A DNA stretch of 64,000 bases from Enterovibrio sp051650965 (GTDB lineage Bacteria; Pseudomonadota; Gammaproteobacteria; Enterobacterales; Vibrionaceae): positions 1 through 64,000 of the forward strand of contig JBOFRL010000030.1 in the NCBI GenBank assembly GCA_051650965.1, given 5' to 3'. The position numbers and the translations under genes are program-made. The notes under the pieces were generated by a model, which did not search any database, was not told the origin of the DNA, and saw nothing but the letters and a program-made list of their open reading frames with translations. Positions 45,201-53,455 of this stretch are shown here, in pieces. Every line of letters begins with the position of its first letter. The first letter of the stretch is position 1.

Positions 45201-45380
45201 TTGCAAGCTCTGGCGGCGGCGAAGCACACCAATGAGCTGCAGGAACAAAACAAGCTGTTTGTGCGCATCGACCATCGTCATATGGGAGTGGGCGGCGACG
45301 ATTCTTGGACACCGAGTGTACACAAGGCGTTTCAATTGACCGATCGCAATTATCACTACAAGTTAAAATTTAAGGCATAA
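42297..45380 (+). CDS. lacZ: Beta-galactosidase (GH2, LacZ type)
   Basis: Splits lactose and related beta-galactosides in the cytoplasm. 1027 residues, against 1024 in E. coli, with collinear domains. Acid/base Glu in WSLGNESGHGSTHNAMYGW near 455, nucleophile Glu in ILCEYAHAMGNSLGSF near 530, and NRHEHHPTLGHVM near 355; the C-terminal Bgal_small_N domain is complete. ATG with GAGG five bases upstream. The galR-like repressor gene follows after 93 bases and a hairpin. No lacY is present; the MelB-type symporter may carry galactosides. Confidence 0.98.
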   Translation: MVDFQQILQRRDWENPQSVAINKMQAHSPLSSFRSRTDALKNIRPQRRSLNGEWKFALFGAPQLVAERFMQPEFDDGEWGTIAVPSNWQLQGHDKPIYTNVKYPFAVNPPLVPQENPTGCYRSTFSLESADLSQTQRIIFDGVNSAFHLWCNGKWVGYSQDSRLPAEFDLSPFVQQGENLLAVMVMRWSDGSYLEDQDMWWLSGIFRDVTLLTKPKHAISDVFITPELDASYRDGSLNVVTTIDAPATFAVQLQLFYGEDAVSEPIFASPNNKRIDERGSYDDVVFQTLPVSAPKKWSAEEPHLYRLVVSLLDENGAHVESEAYAVGFRKVEIKHGQLLLNGKALLIRGVNRHEHHPTLGHVMTEQAMIQDICLLKQNNFNAVRTAHYPNHPRWYELCDQYGLYVCDEANIETHGMQPMRRLSQDPLWMNAYLSRFSNMILRDKNHPSIIIWSLGNESGHGSTHNAMYGWAKQFDPSRPVQYEGGGSNTTATDIIAPMYARVESTIEDPAVPKWAIKKWISLPDETRPLILCEYAHAMGNSLGSFADYWQAFREYPRLQGGFIWDWVDQGLSKTDAAGKLYWAYGGDFGDTINDRQFCINGLVFPDRSAHPTLLEAKHCQRMITLQLLSQSEHGCTLSVRNEHLFRATDNERLRWQLLENGDVIQEGSLPLAVAADSCESLTLDFTYQAQEGATYHLNTDIVLINDTPWANSGFCCASEQFALRGALQLAMPVSQESASLFVTEQNNCFVVQSPDAQHCWQLNKKSGLLESWLADGKEQFIDAPVDNFFRAPLDNDIGVSEVDNVDPNAWACRWQAAGIGEWQRECLHVERGALSHQVLLRCQFVYRYQEKIQAVSTWCYHFSASGEMEIAVDVQLAPQLPPMPRIGIEFALARPATDSIDWRGLGPHENYPDRLASARFGHYYRRLNKLHTDYIFPSDNGLRCGTTSLQVGNLQCHGDFAFSVGMYSLQALAAAKHTNELQEQNKLFVRIDHRHMGVGGDDSWTPSVHKAFQLTDRNYHYKLKFKA

Positions 45381-45388
45381 AAAAACAG

Positions 45389-45410
45389 GCCCAAGCCGCT
45401 GAGCTTGGGC
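45389..45410. terminator. Hairpin after lacZ
   Basis: GCCCAAG / CTTGGGC stem just after the stop. No T-run on the + strand, so it may only attenuate read-through to the repressor gene. Confidence 0.45.
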
Positions 45411-45473
45411 ATTTCACTCGCAAATTGAGAATGGTACGGCAAACTTAACGATGTCGTTGGATGAAGGAATAGC

Positions 45474-46472
45474 ATGGTAACAATCAAGGATGTGGCAAAA
45501 TATGCGGGCGTTTCTATCGCGACGGTGTCGCGAGTGCTAAATCGCTCCCCAAAAGCCAGCCAAGAAGCCATTTTGGTGGTTGAGCGAGCCGTTCAAGCGC
45601 TGGGCTATCGTCCGAACGCGGCGGCGCAAGCGCTGGTGAGCCAATGCAGCAACGCTGTTGGCGTGGTGGTGGCGGACGTTTCCGACCCATTTTTTGGCGC
45701 GCTGGTTAAAGCGTCAGACAAAGTGGCCAGTGCCCACGGGAAACATCTTTTGATCGGCAACGGTTTTCACGACGCGGCGAAAGAGCGGCGCGCGATTGAA
45801 TTTTTGATCAACAGCCGCTGCGATGCGCTGGTCGTGCACGCAAAAGCGCTGCAGGATGAAGAGCTGGTCGCTTATGCGCGCGAGGTAAAAAGTTTTATCG
45901 TGATCAACCGTTATGTCGCTGAAATTGCTGAGCGCTGCGTATTTTTAAACAATCATTTAGGCGCTTTTATCGCTACGCAGCACCTGCTTGAAAAAGGGCA
46001 TCGTCATATCGCTTGCATCAGCTCAACGCACGCGATTGAAGACGTGCAAGAGCGCATTTTGGGATATCAGGCCGCGCTGGTTGCGCAAGGATTGTCTTTG
46101 CCAGAAAGCTACATTGTGCACGCGACGCCCGATAGCGCCGGCGGTGAGCTGGCAATGGAAAAATTGCTGGACAAACATAATGATATCACCGCTGTTGTGG
46201 CTTATAACGATTACATGGCCGCAGGCGCGCTGTGTGTGGCGCGTAAACGTGGCATTGTGGTGCCTGAGCAGCTGTCGATAGTCGGTTTTGACGACGGTTT
46301 GATCGCGCGCTATCTCTATCCTAAATTAACTACGGTGCGTTATCCCATTGTAGATATGGCCAAAATGGCAACGCAGCTGGCGTTAGATCTTGCGTATGAC
46401 AAATTTTCTAATGCAAGTAGCCTGTCATTTTCTCCTGGGTTAATTGAACGAGATTCGGTTATGGCGGTGTGA
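45474..46472 (+). CDS. GalR/GalS-like LacI-family repressor
   Basis: 332 residues. N-terminal helix-turn-helix TIKDVAKYAGVSIATVSRVLN and hinge YRPNAAAQALVSQ, then a periplasmic-binding-like sugar sensor with VADVSDPFFGALVKA, LIGNGFHDAAKERRAIE, YNDYMAAGALCV and GFDDGLIARYLYPKLTTVRYPI, closer to GalS/GalR than to LacI. It should bind galactose or a galactoside and release the operators at 42241 and 49729. ATG with AAGGA upstream. It may be transcribed with lacZ. A CysB-like gene follows 15 bases later. Confidence 0.92.
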   Translation: MVTIKDVAKYAGVSIATVSRVLNRSPKASQEAILVVERAVQALGYRPNAAAQALVSQCSNAVGVVVADVSDPFFGALVKASDKVASAHGKHLLIGNGFHDAAKERRAIEFLINSRCDALVVHAKALQDEELVAYAREVKSFIVINRYVAEIAERCVFLNNHLGAFIATQHLLEKGHRHIACISSTHAIEDVQERILGYQAALVAQGLSLPESYIVHATPDSAGGELAMEKLLDKHNDITAVVAYNDYMAAGALCVARKRGIVVPEQLSIVGFDDGLIARYLYPKLTTVRYPIVDMAKMATQLALDLAYDKFSNASSLSFSPGLIERDSVMAV

Positions 46473-46487
46473 TAAAGGAGAAAACGT

Positions 46488-47462
46488 TTGAAACTTCAGC
46501 AGTTTAAGTATTTGGTTGCCATCAAAGCGCACAATTTTAATATCTCTGCGGCGGCCCAAGCGCTGTTTAGTACGCAGCCGGGGGTGAGTAAACAGGTGGC
46601 GCTGCTTGAGCAAGAGCTGGGGGTGAAAATTTTCAAACGGCGCGGTAAAAGCCTGATCGGCTTGACCGCCATCGGCGAGCAGCTGCTTGTGCAGTCTGAG
46701 CGGGCTTTAGACGTGGAGCAGACGATAAAAGAGCTGGTGGCAAAGTACCTTGATCCCAACGCGGGCACGCTCAATATCTACACCACCCACACCATTGCGC
46801 GCTACCTTTTGCCGCAAGCGGTGGCTCATTTTGTGCGCAAATATCCGGACATTCACTTTCATCTGCACCCAACGCTGCCTTTGCAATGCGGCAATGTGAT
46901 CAGCAAAGGGCAGTTTGATCTTTCGATTGTGGCGCATGACGTCAGGCAAGATCACGATTTGCTGGCGCTGCCGGCCTATTTGTGGACGCTGGCGCTAGTG
47001 GTGCCAAAAGGGCATCCGCTGGCAAAATGCAAGCGGCCGACGCTGCAGCAGCTGGCGCGCTATCCGATTTTGAGTTATGAAAGCGGCGCAACGGGGCGTG
47101 TGACGCAAGATAGGGCGTTTGCTGCGGCGGGTCTTGCGCCGAATTATTTTATGACGGTGATGGACGCTGAAGTGATCAAGCGCTACGTGCAGCTAGGCTT
47201 TGGCATTGGCATTATCGCGAGCGTTGCCGCTAAAGAGCTCGACCCAGAAACGCTGCTGTGCATCGAGCTTGATCATCTGTTTTCGCCGTCGCCAGCGTGG
47301 ATTTGCTTTGCTAAGGATCTGTTGCTGCAAAGTTATATGTATGATTTTTTAGAAAGTTTTTCGCCACATCTGACGAAAGAGCGTTTAGAAAAGCTCATGC
47401 AACAGCCAAGCCAAGAAAATGTGGCCAAGCTGTTTTGTGACGTGAAATTGCCGGTCTATTAG
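46488..47462 (+). CDS. CysB-like LysR-family regulator
   Basis: 324 residues, the same length as CysB/Cbl. MKLQQFKYLV and the winged helix TQPGVSKQVALLEQELGVKIFKRRGKS at the N-terminus; TTHTIARYLLP near 100, DAEVIKRYVQLGFGIGIIAS near 228 and YDFLESFSPHLT near the end are CysB hallmarks. CysB controls sulfate and cysteine genes with N-acetylserine as effector. The start is TTG with AAGGAG seven bases upstream. The sequence around the start (46478-46493) matches the operator above at 12 of 16 bases, which may be chance. Its place in a sugar locus is unusual. Confidence 0.85.
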   Translation: MKLQQFKYLVAIKAHNFNISAAAQALFSTQPGVSKQVALLEQELGVKIFKRRGKSLIGLTAIGEQLLVQSERALDVEQTIKELVAKYLDPNAGTLNIYTTHTIARYLLPQAVAHFVRKYPDIHFHLHPTLPLQCGNVISKGQFDLSIVAHDVRQDHDLLALPAYLWTLALVVPKGHPLAKCKRPTLQQLARYPILSYESGATGRVTQDRAFAAAGLAPNYFMTVMDAEVIKRYVQLGFGIGIIASVAAKELDPETLLCIELDHLFSPSPAWICFAKDLLLQSYMYDFLESFSPHLTKERLEKLMQQPSQENVAKLFCDVKLPVY

Positions 47463-47511
47463 TGGGCGTAGTGGGTGGTGGAAACTTGCGAGCAGCACGG
47501 GGCAAGGCTCG

Positions 47512-48279
47512 CTACCACTTTTTTTTGCGCTCAAACATCTGATCGCGCTCAAGTGCCTCTTTTTCGGCCAAATTCTTCTTCTCAATGATCATGCTATGTT
47601 CATTTTCTTGCTCAAGCTCGATTTCAGTGATGATGGCGCTGAATTTTAGCTTGGCCTCGTCGCTGTAAGGCGTGTCGCGATGATTGAGCACTTCCATCGC
47701 CTTTTGCGCCAGCTGCAGCGCAACGCCAGACTGCTTTTTATCGCGCGCGTCGTATACGCGCTTAAGTAGGTTTTCCACATTGATTTTGAGCTGCATCTGC
47801 TCGAGTCTGCTGTTTTCATTGATGAAAGCTTGCGTGGCTAGACGCCCTTTGGTGTGCTCAGACTTGATCACGGTGCGTAATTTTTTTACGAGCTTTAACA
47901 TAGAGATAGCTTTTCTGTCGTCCTCTGGAACAATAAACGACATGGGATCTTTTTCTTGGTAGTTGGTTTTGAGCAGATTGATTTGATTCTCAATGGCGGT
48001 GACGCGCGTTTGTATGTTGGGATCTTTGGGATCAAGTGACTGCAGCACGCGTAGCGTTTCGACGATTTTTTTATTCAAGCAGATCAGCAGATCCGCGCTA
48101 TAAGGCAAATTGTGCACGTTGCCGATAAGCTCTTCGGTGGTATCAATCACCGCAATATGTTTTGCCGCCTCTTTTCTTTTATAATTAGCAACTTGTTGGC
48201 GTTGCTGCGTGACGATGTTATAGCCAATTAGCAAAGAAAACAGCGCAAGGCATAACCCAATAATAAGAGCGATATCCAT
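47512..48279 (-). CDS. Membrane-anchored coiled-coil protein
   Basis: 255 residues. A single membrane segment at residues 3-22 (IALIIGLCLALFSLLIGYNI) is followed by a charged, helical cytoplasmic domain with heptad-like stretches and a basic end ERKKKW. Conserved proteins of this kind are found in Vibrio and Shewanella, sometimes labelled DNA-repair protein without proof; RLEQMQLKINVENLLKR near 165 is the best conserved segment I recall. The ATG at 48279 has AGAG upstream; the frame opens to 48363. Function unknown. Divergent from the methyltransferase gene. Confidence 0.75.
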   Translation of the reverse strand: MDIALIIGLCLALFSLLIGYNIVTQQRQQVANYKRKEAAKHIAVIDTTEELIGNVHNLPYSADLLICLNKKIVETLRVLQSLDPKDPNIQTRVTAIENQINLLKTNYQEKDPMSFIVPEDDRKAISMLKLVKKLRTVIKSEHTKGRLATQAFINENSRLEQMQLKINVENLLKRVYDARDKKQSGVALQLAQKAMEVLNHRDTPYSDEAKLKFSAIITEIELEQENEHSMIIEKKNLAEKEALERDQMFERKKKW

Positions 48280-48459
48280 AAAAAACTCTTTTAGTGAGAA
48301 GAAGAAAAAAGATACTTTAAATAAGATATACCAGAAAATTGATTGTGCATGATTTATAGCCAAGTTTTGCGCTCAATTACCTTTTCCGTGACAAATTCTG
48401 CAGCCTTTCATGCTAAAGATTGTTTTTTATTTACTTTATTTTCCGTTTTGGCGAAGGCA

Positions 48460-49656
48460 ATGCAAGGATCTCAGCGTCATTTTCAACTTTTAGACCAGTA
48501 TTTATCTCATCACCAGCACTTTTGGCAAAATCGCCCGTTTGAATGGCAAAAGTTGCCGTGGTGGCACAGTCACCCTCAATTGTGTCAATGGCTTAGCGCG
48601 CTTGATGCTGCACAACTTGCTCAGTTAAAAGAAGCGCCGCAGGCGCTTTGCGAAATCGTGCAAACATGGCTGCCGGAGGTGGCAAATTTCACAACGCTTT
48701 GCCAAGTGGAGCCTGCGCTTTGTAACGACCTTCAGGCGCCCACCTCTTTGCAAGAGGGAATTGCATTTCGTAAATGGCAGCAAATTGACGCTTTTAACCG
48801 CGCAATTCCGTTATCTTCCCAAAATGACACAAAAATGTGGCTTGATTGGTGCGCAGGAAAAGGCCATCTTAGCCGCGTGGTATCAGCAACGCGCGCGCAG
48901 GCGATCACCTGTTTAGAGTGGCAAAGTGCGCTGTGCGATGACGGGGCTAAGATCGCCCAAAAATTGCAGCTACCGCTCACCTTTGTGCAAGAAGATGCCT
49001 TTTCGCCGGCGGCGGCTGCGCAGCTAAATGCGGCCAGTGACGTTGTCGCGCTGCATGCGTGCGGGCAATTGCACATTCGCCTGCTGCAGCTGCTGGCAGA
49101 GCAAAGCGCGCGCGTTGCACTTGCGCCGTGCTGTTACCATTTGATTGACGGCGATTTTTATCAGCCGTTGTCGTCGCTGGGGAAAGCGTCCCCGCTGCGC
49201 CTAAGTCGCCACGATCTCAAATTGCCGCTGCAAGAGACGGTGACCGCGCCCAATAACGTTAAAAAACGGCGGGTGACGGAGATAAGTTTTAGGCTCGGGT
49301 TTGACTGTCTGCAAAAGCAGCTGCGCGGCACTGACAGCTATCTGCCTTTGCCTAATGTGCCAAAATCTATGTTGGATGAGGGATTTGGCTATTTTTGCCA
49401 ATGGGCGGCGCAAGCCAAAGGGCTTACATTGCCTAAAAATGTGGCCTTTGACGAATTTTTGCGCCAAGGCGAAGCGCGCTTTGTGCTGGTCGAGCAGATG
49501 GAGACGCTGCGCACGCTGTTTCGTCGGCCGTTAGAGCTGTGGCTTGCGCTCGATAAGGTGCTGTATATGCAAGAAAAAGGGTTTAAAGCGCAGCTCTGGC
49601 AATTTTGTCCGCGCGAATTAACGCCGCGTAATTTATTGATCTATTGCGAAAAATAG
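48460..49656 (+). CDS. SAM-dependent methyltransferase, substrate unknown
   Basis: 398 residues from the ATG at 48460. Motif I is WLDWCAGKGHLSRVV near 130, with a following CLEWQ acidic position and VALHACGQLHI and APCCYHLI near 190-225, like Methyltransf_32 proteins (RNA or protein methyltransferases of unclear target). The upstream frame is open to 48343 with other starts, none with a good Shine-Dalgarno, so the N-terminus is uncertain. The C-terminal 150 residues are helical and variable. Lies between the cysB-like and symporter genes with no obvious tie to sugar use. Confidence 0.78.
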   Translation: MQGSQRHFQLLDQYLSHHQHFWQNRPFEWQKLPWWHSHPQLCQWLSALDAAQLAQLKEAPQALCEIVQTWLPEVANFTTLCQVEPALCNDLQAPTSLQEGIAFRKWQQIDAFNRAIPLSSQNDTKMWLDWCAGKGHLSRVVSATRAQAITCLEWQSALCDDGAKIAQKLQLPLTFVQEDAFSPAAAAQLNAASDVVALHACGQLHIRLLQLLAEQSARVALAPCCYHLIDGDFYQPLSSLGKASPLRLSRHDLKLPLQETVTAPNNVKKRRVTEISFRLGFDCLQKQLRGTDSYLPLPNVPKSMLDEGFGYFCQWAAQAKGLTLPKNVAFDEFLRQGEARFVLVEQMETLRTLFRRPLELWLALDKVLYMQEKGFKAQLWQFCPRELTPRNLLIYCEK

Positions 49657-49872
49657 CGGCGTTTTTTGTCAGGCCGGTGACCGCCGAACTATACTTTTGC
49701 GTGAAAACGGGATTTTTTTTAAAATTTATTGTAAACGTTTTCACTAACAAGCGGCAGATCACAGAAAAAAAGTAGTCACATTGGTTACCATGCGCACCAG
49801 ATAAAAAAATGTGGTTTGCGGATGGCGAAAACGTTTGCGGACACAAAACGTAGAGGCGGTAATAGGATATCT
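49657..49872. promoter_or_regulatory. Regulatory region of the MelB-type symporter
   Basis: Contains TTGTAAACGTTTTCAC at 49729-49744, matching the GalR consensus at 11 of 12 fixed positions, a weaker GCGAAAACGTTTGCGG at 49825-49840 (9 of 12), and a half-site GTGAAAACG at 49701. Two spaced operators would allow DNA looping. Confidence 0.75.
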
Positions 49873-51246
49873 ATGACAGATAAAATTTCATTGCAGACCA
49901 AGCTCTCTTATGGACTGGGGGCTCTGGGTAAAGATTTTGCGTGCGCGCCTATTTACATCTTTTTGATGTTTTATTTTACAGACGTGGCGAACTTACCAAC
50001 GGCTTTTGTGGGAACCATTTTTCTTTTAGCGCGGATCTTGGATGCTATCACCGATCCGATGATGGGAGTGATAGTCGATAACACCCGCTCGCGCTTTGGC
50101 AAATTCCGTCCTTGGATTGTGATTGGCACCGTGTTAAATGCGGTCGTGCTGGTCGCGCTCTTTAGCTCGCACCTCTTTAGCGGAACGGCGCTTTATCTGT
50201 ATGCGGCAGCCGCTTACATTTTGTGGGGATTAACGTACACCATTATGGATATTCCATACTGGTCGATGATCCCAGCGCTATCAAAATCGCGCGAAGAGCG
50301 TGAAAAGCTGGTGGTCTGGCCGCGTCTTTTTGCCAGCCTTGCATGGTTTATCACCGGTACTTACGGTTTGCACATTGTCGGTAAGCTTGGCGACGGCGAT
50401 CAAGGCACTGGATTTTTGCATGTGTCGATCCTAATTGCAGTGCTGTTCATCATGAGCGCGTTTTTGGTAGCGCGGAATGTGAAAGAAAAAACACAAGCAA
50501 GCACCTTGATGCACAAATTTAGCTTTAAAGCGGTTGCGTCGATCATCAACAAAAACGATCAACTCAAAGCGCTGATAGGCTCAGTACTTTCATTCCAAAT
50601 AGCGAACATGCTCGTTGGCGGTTTTGCCATTTACTACTTCACCTACGCGCTTGGCAATAAAGATCTTTTCCCAGCTTACATGCTCGTCGCAGGACTTGCT
50701 GAAGTTGCGGGCGTCTTTTTATTCCCCCACATTGCGGCAAAATTACCGCGCAAATACTTGTGGTTTATCGCATGTAGCGGCCCGCTGCTTTCAAGCATTT
50801 TGCTTTTCGTTGTCTCGACCACATCCCCTGGCAACGTGCTTTTGATCGGCCTGTCTGGCGCCATCATCAAGTTTGGCGTAGGCGTTGCGAACGCACTGCA
50901 AACGGTAATGCTTGCGGACGTTGCGGACTATGGCGAGAGCAAAATTGGCTACCGTACTGAAAGCGTGATCTTCTCTGTGCAGACGATGATGGTGAAATTT
51001 GCCGGTGCGAGCAGCGGTTTTATCGTCGGTATTGGCCTGTTCTTAGTCGGTTATGTGGCAAATCAGCAGCAAACCCCTGAAACCATTGCAGGAATTGAGG
51101 CAATGATGATTGGTCTGCCGATCGCGCTAATGTGCGTCAGCATTTACATTTATAAGCGTTACTACCGTTTGCACGAAGGCTTTAACAAAGAGCTGTTCGA
51201 CAAAATGCAAAACGAGGAGAAGCCAGCGGTGTTGTCTCAAGCGTGA
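49873..51246 (+). CDS. melB: MelB-type sodium:galactoside symporter
   Basis: Glycoside-pentoside-hexuronide family transporter in the inner membrane, importing melibiose with sodium or protons. 457 residues, twelve membrane segments. TKLSYGLGALGKDFA at the N-terminus, the cation-site DAITDPMMG near 55 and MDIPYWSMIPAL near 122 match MelB. The ATG at 49873 has AGGA five bases upstream; the frame opens further to 49816. Two GalR-type operators upstream link it to the alpha-galactosidase and lacZ genes, completing an uptake-plus-hydrolysis regulon. Confidence 0.94.
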   Translation: MTDKISLQTKLSYGLGALGKDFACAPIYIFLMFYFTDVANLPTAFVGTIFLLARILDAITDPMMGVIVDNTRSRFGKFRPWIVIGTVLNAVVLVALFSSHLFSGTALYLYAAAAYILWGLTYTIMDIPYWSMIPALSKSREEREKLVVWPRLFASLAWFITGTYGLHIVGKLGDGDQGTGFLHVSILIAVLFIMSAFLVARNVKEKTQASTLMHKFSFKAVASIINKNDQLKALIGSVLSFQIANMLVGGFAIYYFTYALGNKDLFPAYMLVAGLAEVAGVFLFPHIAAKLPRKYLWFIACSGPLLSSILLFVVSTTSPGNVLLIGLSGAIIKFGVGVANALQTVMLADVADYGESKIGYRTESVIFSVQTMMVKFAGASSGFIVGIGLFLVGYVANQQQTPETIAGIEAMMIGLPIALMCVSIYIYKRYYRLHEGFNKELFDKMQNEEKPAVLSQA

Positions 51247-51273
51247 TGACAAAGTTAGCTATCTAGAACAAAG

Positions 51274-51303
51274 ATCCGAGTTTTTAAACTCGGATTTTTT
51301 TTT
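51274..51303 (+). terminator. melB terminator
   Basis: Ten-pair stem ATCCGAGTTT / AAACTCGGAT with a two-base loop, then a run of T. Confidence 0.95.
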
Positions 51304-51345
51304 GTGGTACGTTAATATTGCATATCGTTCTGCTGTGAGTTGCTC

Positions 51346-53364
51346 ATGAACAAAAATTTTATCTTACACTCGCCTTTTTCCCCCGCAGGGGATCAGCCTT
51401 CCGCCATCGCTCAGCTGCTGGACGGCTTAGAGTCTGGTCTTGCGCACCAAACGCTGCTTGGCGTAACCGGCTCTGGCAAAACTTACACCATGGCCAATGT
51501 GATAGCGCAGACCAATCGGCCAACCATGATCCTCGCGCCCAACAAAACGCTGGCCGCGCAGCTGTATGGCGAGATGAAAGCCTTTTTCCCGCAAAACGCG
51601 GTGGAATATTTTGTCTCGTATTACGACTACTACCAGCCGGAAGCCTATGTGCCAAGCTCAGACACCTTCATCGAAAAAGATGCAGCGGTCAATGAGCACA
51701 TCGATCAGATGCGCCTGTCTGCCACCAAAGCGCTGATGGAGCGGCGTGACGTGATCATCGTTGCGTCGGTTTCTGCCATTTACGGCCTTGGCGATCCCGA
51801 GTCTTATTTGAAAATGATGCTGCATTTGCGCCGCGGCGATTTTATCGAGCAGCGCAGCATTTTGCGTCGGTTGAGCGAGCTGCAATATACGCGTAATGAT
51901 CAAGCATTTATGCGCGGCACATTTCGCGTGCGCGGCGAAGTTATCGACATTTATCCGGCCGACTCTGATCAAAACGCGGTGCGCGTTGAGCTGTTTGACG
52001 GCGAAGTGGAGCGCTTAAGCGTGTTTGATCCGCTCACGGGCGCTGTGATAGACAACAACGTGGCGCGGTTTACCATCTTCCCAAAGACACACTATGTGAC
52101 GCCGCGCGAGCGCATTTTAGAAGCCATCGAGCAGATCAAACAAGAGCTGGTGCAGCGTAAAGCGCAGTTTTTGGCCGAGCAAAAATTGGTTGAGGAGCAG
52201 CGTTTGTCGCAGCGTACGCTGTATGACATCGAAATGATGCAAGAGCTTGGCTATTGCAACGGCATAGAAAACTATTCGCGCTATTTAAGTGGCCGCCAGC
52301 CGGGCGAGCCGCCGCCAACGCTATTTGATTACCTGCCGGCCGACGGGCTGTTGTTCATTGACGAGTCGCACAACACCGTGCCGCAAATTGGCGCGATGTA
52401 CAAGGGCGACCGCTCGCGCAAAGAGACTTTGGTGCAGTATGGTTTTCGCCTTCCTTCTGCGCTTGACAATCGGCCGCTGCAATTTGCTGAATTTGAAGCG
52501 CTCGCGCCGCAAACCATTTTCGTCTCCGCCACGCCAAGCCAGTATGAGCTTGAAAAATCGGCCGGCGACGTGGTTGAGCAGGTGGTGCGCCCGACGGGAC
52601 TTTTAGATCCGCTGATAGAAATTCGCCCAGTTGCAATACAAGTTGATGATTTGCTTAGCGAAGCTAATCTGCGGGCGGCCAAAGACGAGCGCGTTTTGGT
52701 GACGACCTTGACCAAACGCATGGCCGAAGATCTCACGGAATACCTGCAAGAGCACGGCGTGCGAGTGCGCTATTTGCACTCTGATATTGATACGGTTGAG
52801 CGCATGGAAATCATCCGCGATCTGCGGCTCGGCGAGTTTGACGTGCTGGTTGGGATCAACTTGCTGCGTGAAGGGCTTGATATTCCAGAAGTTTCGCTGG
52901 TTGCGATTTTGGATGCGGACAAAGAGGGCTTTTTGCGTTCAGAGCGCTCGCTGATCCAGACGATGGGGCGTGCGGCGCGTCACTTGGAAGGCAAGGCCAT
53001 TTTGTATGCTGACACTATCACCGGCTCTATGCAACGCGCGATTGATGAAACCGAGCGGCGACGTGAAAAACAGCGCCAGTACAACGAGGCGCACGGCATC
53101 GTGCCGCAAAAGCTCAATAAAAAAGTGACCGACGTGCTTGAGCTTGGCGCAAAACGCAGCGCGCGCAGCACAAAAGGCGCAAAGCCGCCTGTTGCCAAAA
53201 TGGACGAATACGAAGGGCTACGCAGTAGCGCGCAAATTGATCAGCAGATCAGCCGCTTAGAAAAACAGATGTATGACGCGGCGCAAAATCTGGAGTTTGA
53301 GCTGGCCGCATCGCTGCGTGATGAAATTGCTTTGCTGCGAGAGATGTTCATTCGTAAAAGTTAA
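51346..53364 (+). CDS. uvrB: Excinuclease ABC subunit UvrB
   Basis: Damage-recognition helicase-like subunit of nucleotide excision repair. 672 residues (E. coli 673). Walker A GVTGSGKTYT near 38, the damage-probing beta-hairpin YDYYQPEAYVP near 92, Walker B LFIDESH near 335, motif VI QTMGRAARH near 540 and a C-terminal UVR domain (ISRLEKQMYDAAQNLEFE). Start ATG with GTGAG upstream; a TTG two codons earlier is possible. No LexA box of CTGT-N8-ACAG form is visible before it, unlike E. coli. Confidence 0.98.
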   Translation: MNKNFILHSPFSPAGDQPSAIAQLLDGLESGLAHQTLLGVTGSGKTYTMANVIAQTNRPTMILAPNKTLAAQLYGEMKAFFPQNAVEYFVSYYDYYQPEAYVPSSDTFIEKDAAVNEHIDQMRLSATKALMERRDVIIVASVSAIYGLGDPESYLKMMLHLRRGDFIEQRSILRRLSELQYTRNDQAFMRGTFRVRGEVIDIYPADSDQNAVRVELFDGEVERLSVFDPLTGAVIDNNVARFTIFPKTHYVTPRERILEAIEQIKQELVQRKAQFLAEQKLVEEQRLSQRTLYDIEMMQELGYCNGIENYSRYLSGRQPGEPPPTLFDYLPADGLLFIDESHNTVPQIGAMYKGDRSRKETLVQYGFRLPSALDNRPLQFAEFEALAPQTIFVSATPSQYELEKSAGDVVEQVVRPTGLLDPLIEIRPVAIQVDDLLSEANLRAAKDERVLVTTLTKRMAEDLTEYLQEHGVRVRYLHSDIDTVERMEIIRDLRLGEFDVLVGINLLREGLDIPEVSLVAILDADKEGFLRSERSLIQTMGRAARHLEGKAILYADTITGSMQRAIDETERRREKQRQYNEAHGIVPQKLNKKVTDVLELGAKRSARSTKGAKPPVAKMDEYEGLRSSAQIDQQISRLEKQMYDAAQNLEFELAASLRDEIALLREMFIRKS

Positions 53365-53455
53365 CACTATGATTATTAAGTTAATAAATTTAGAAAACGG
53401 TATTGGGCACTTAAGTAAAAACTGTAATAACTTATTGAGTTATATGGAGTAATGC

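Noticed and set aside
51304..51345. Possible LexA box upstream of uvrB
   Set aside because: CTGTGAG and GTTGCTC near the start do not form CTGT-N8-ACAG, so no SOS box is claimed.
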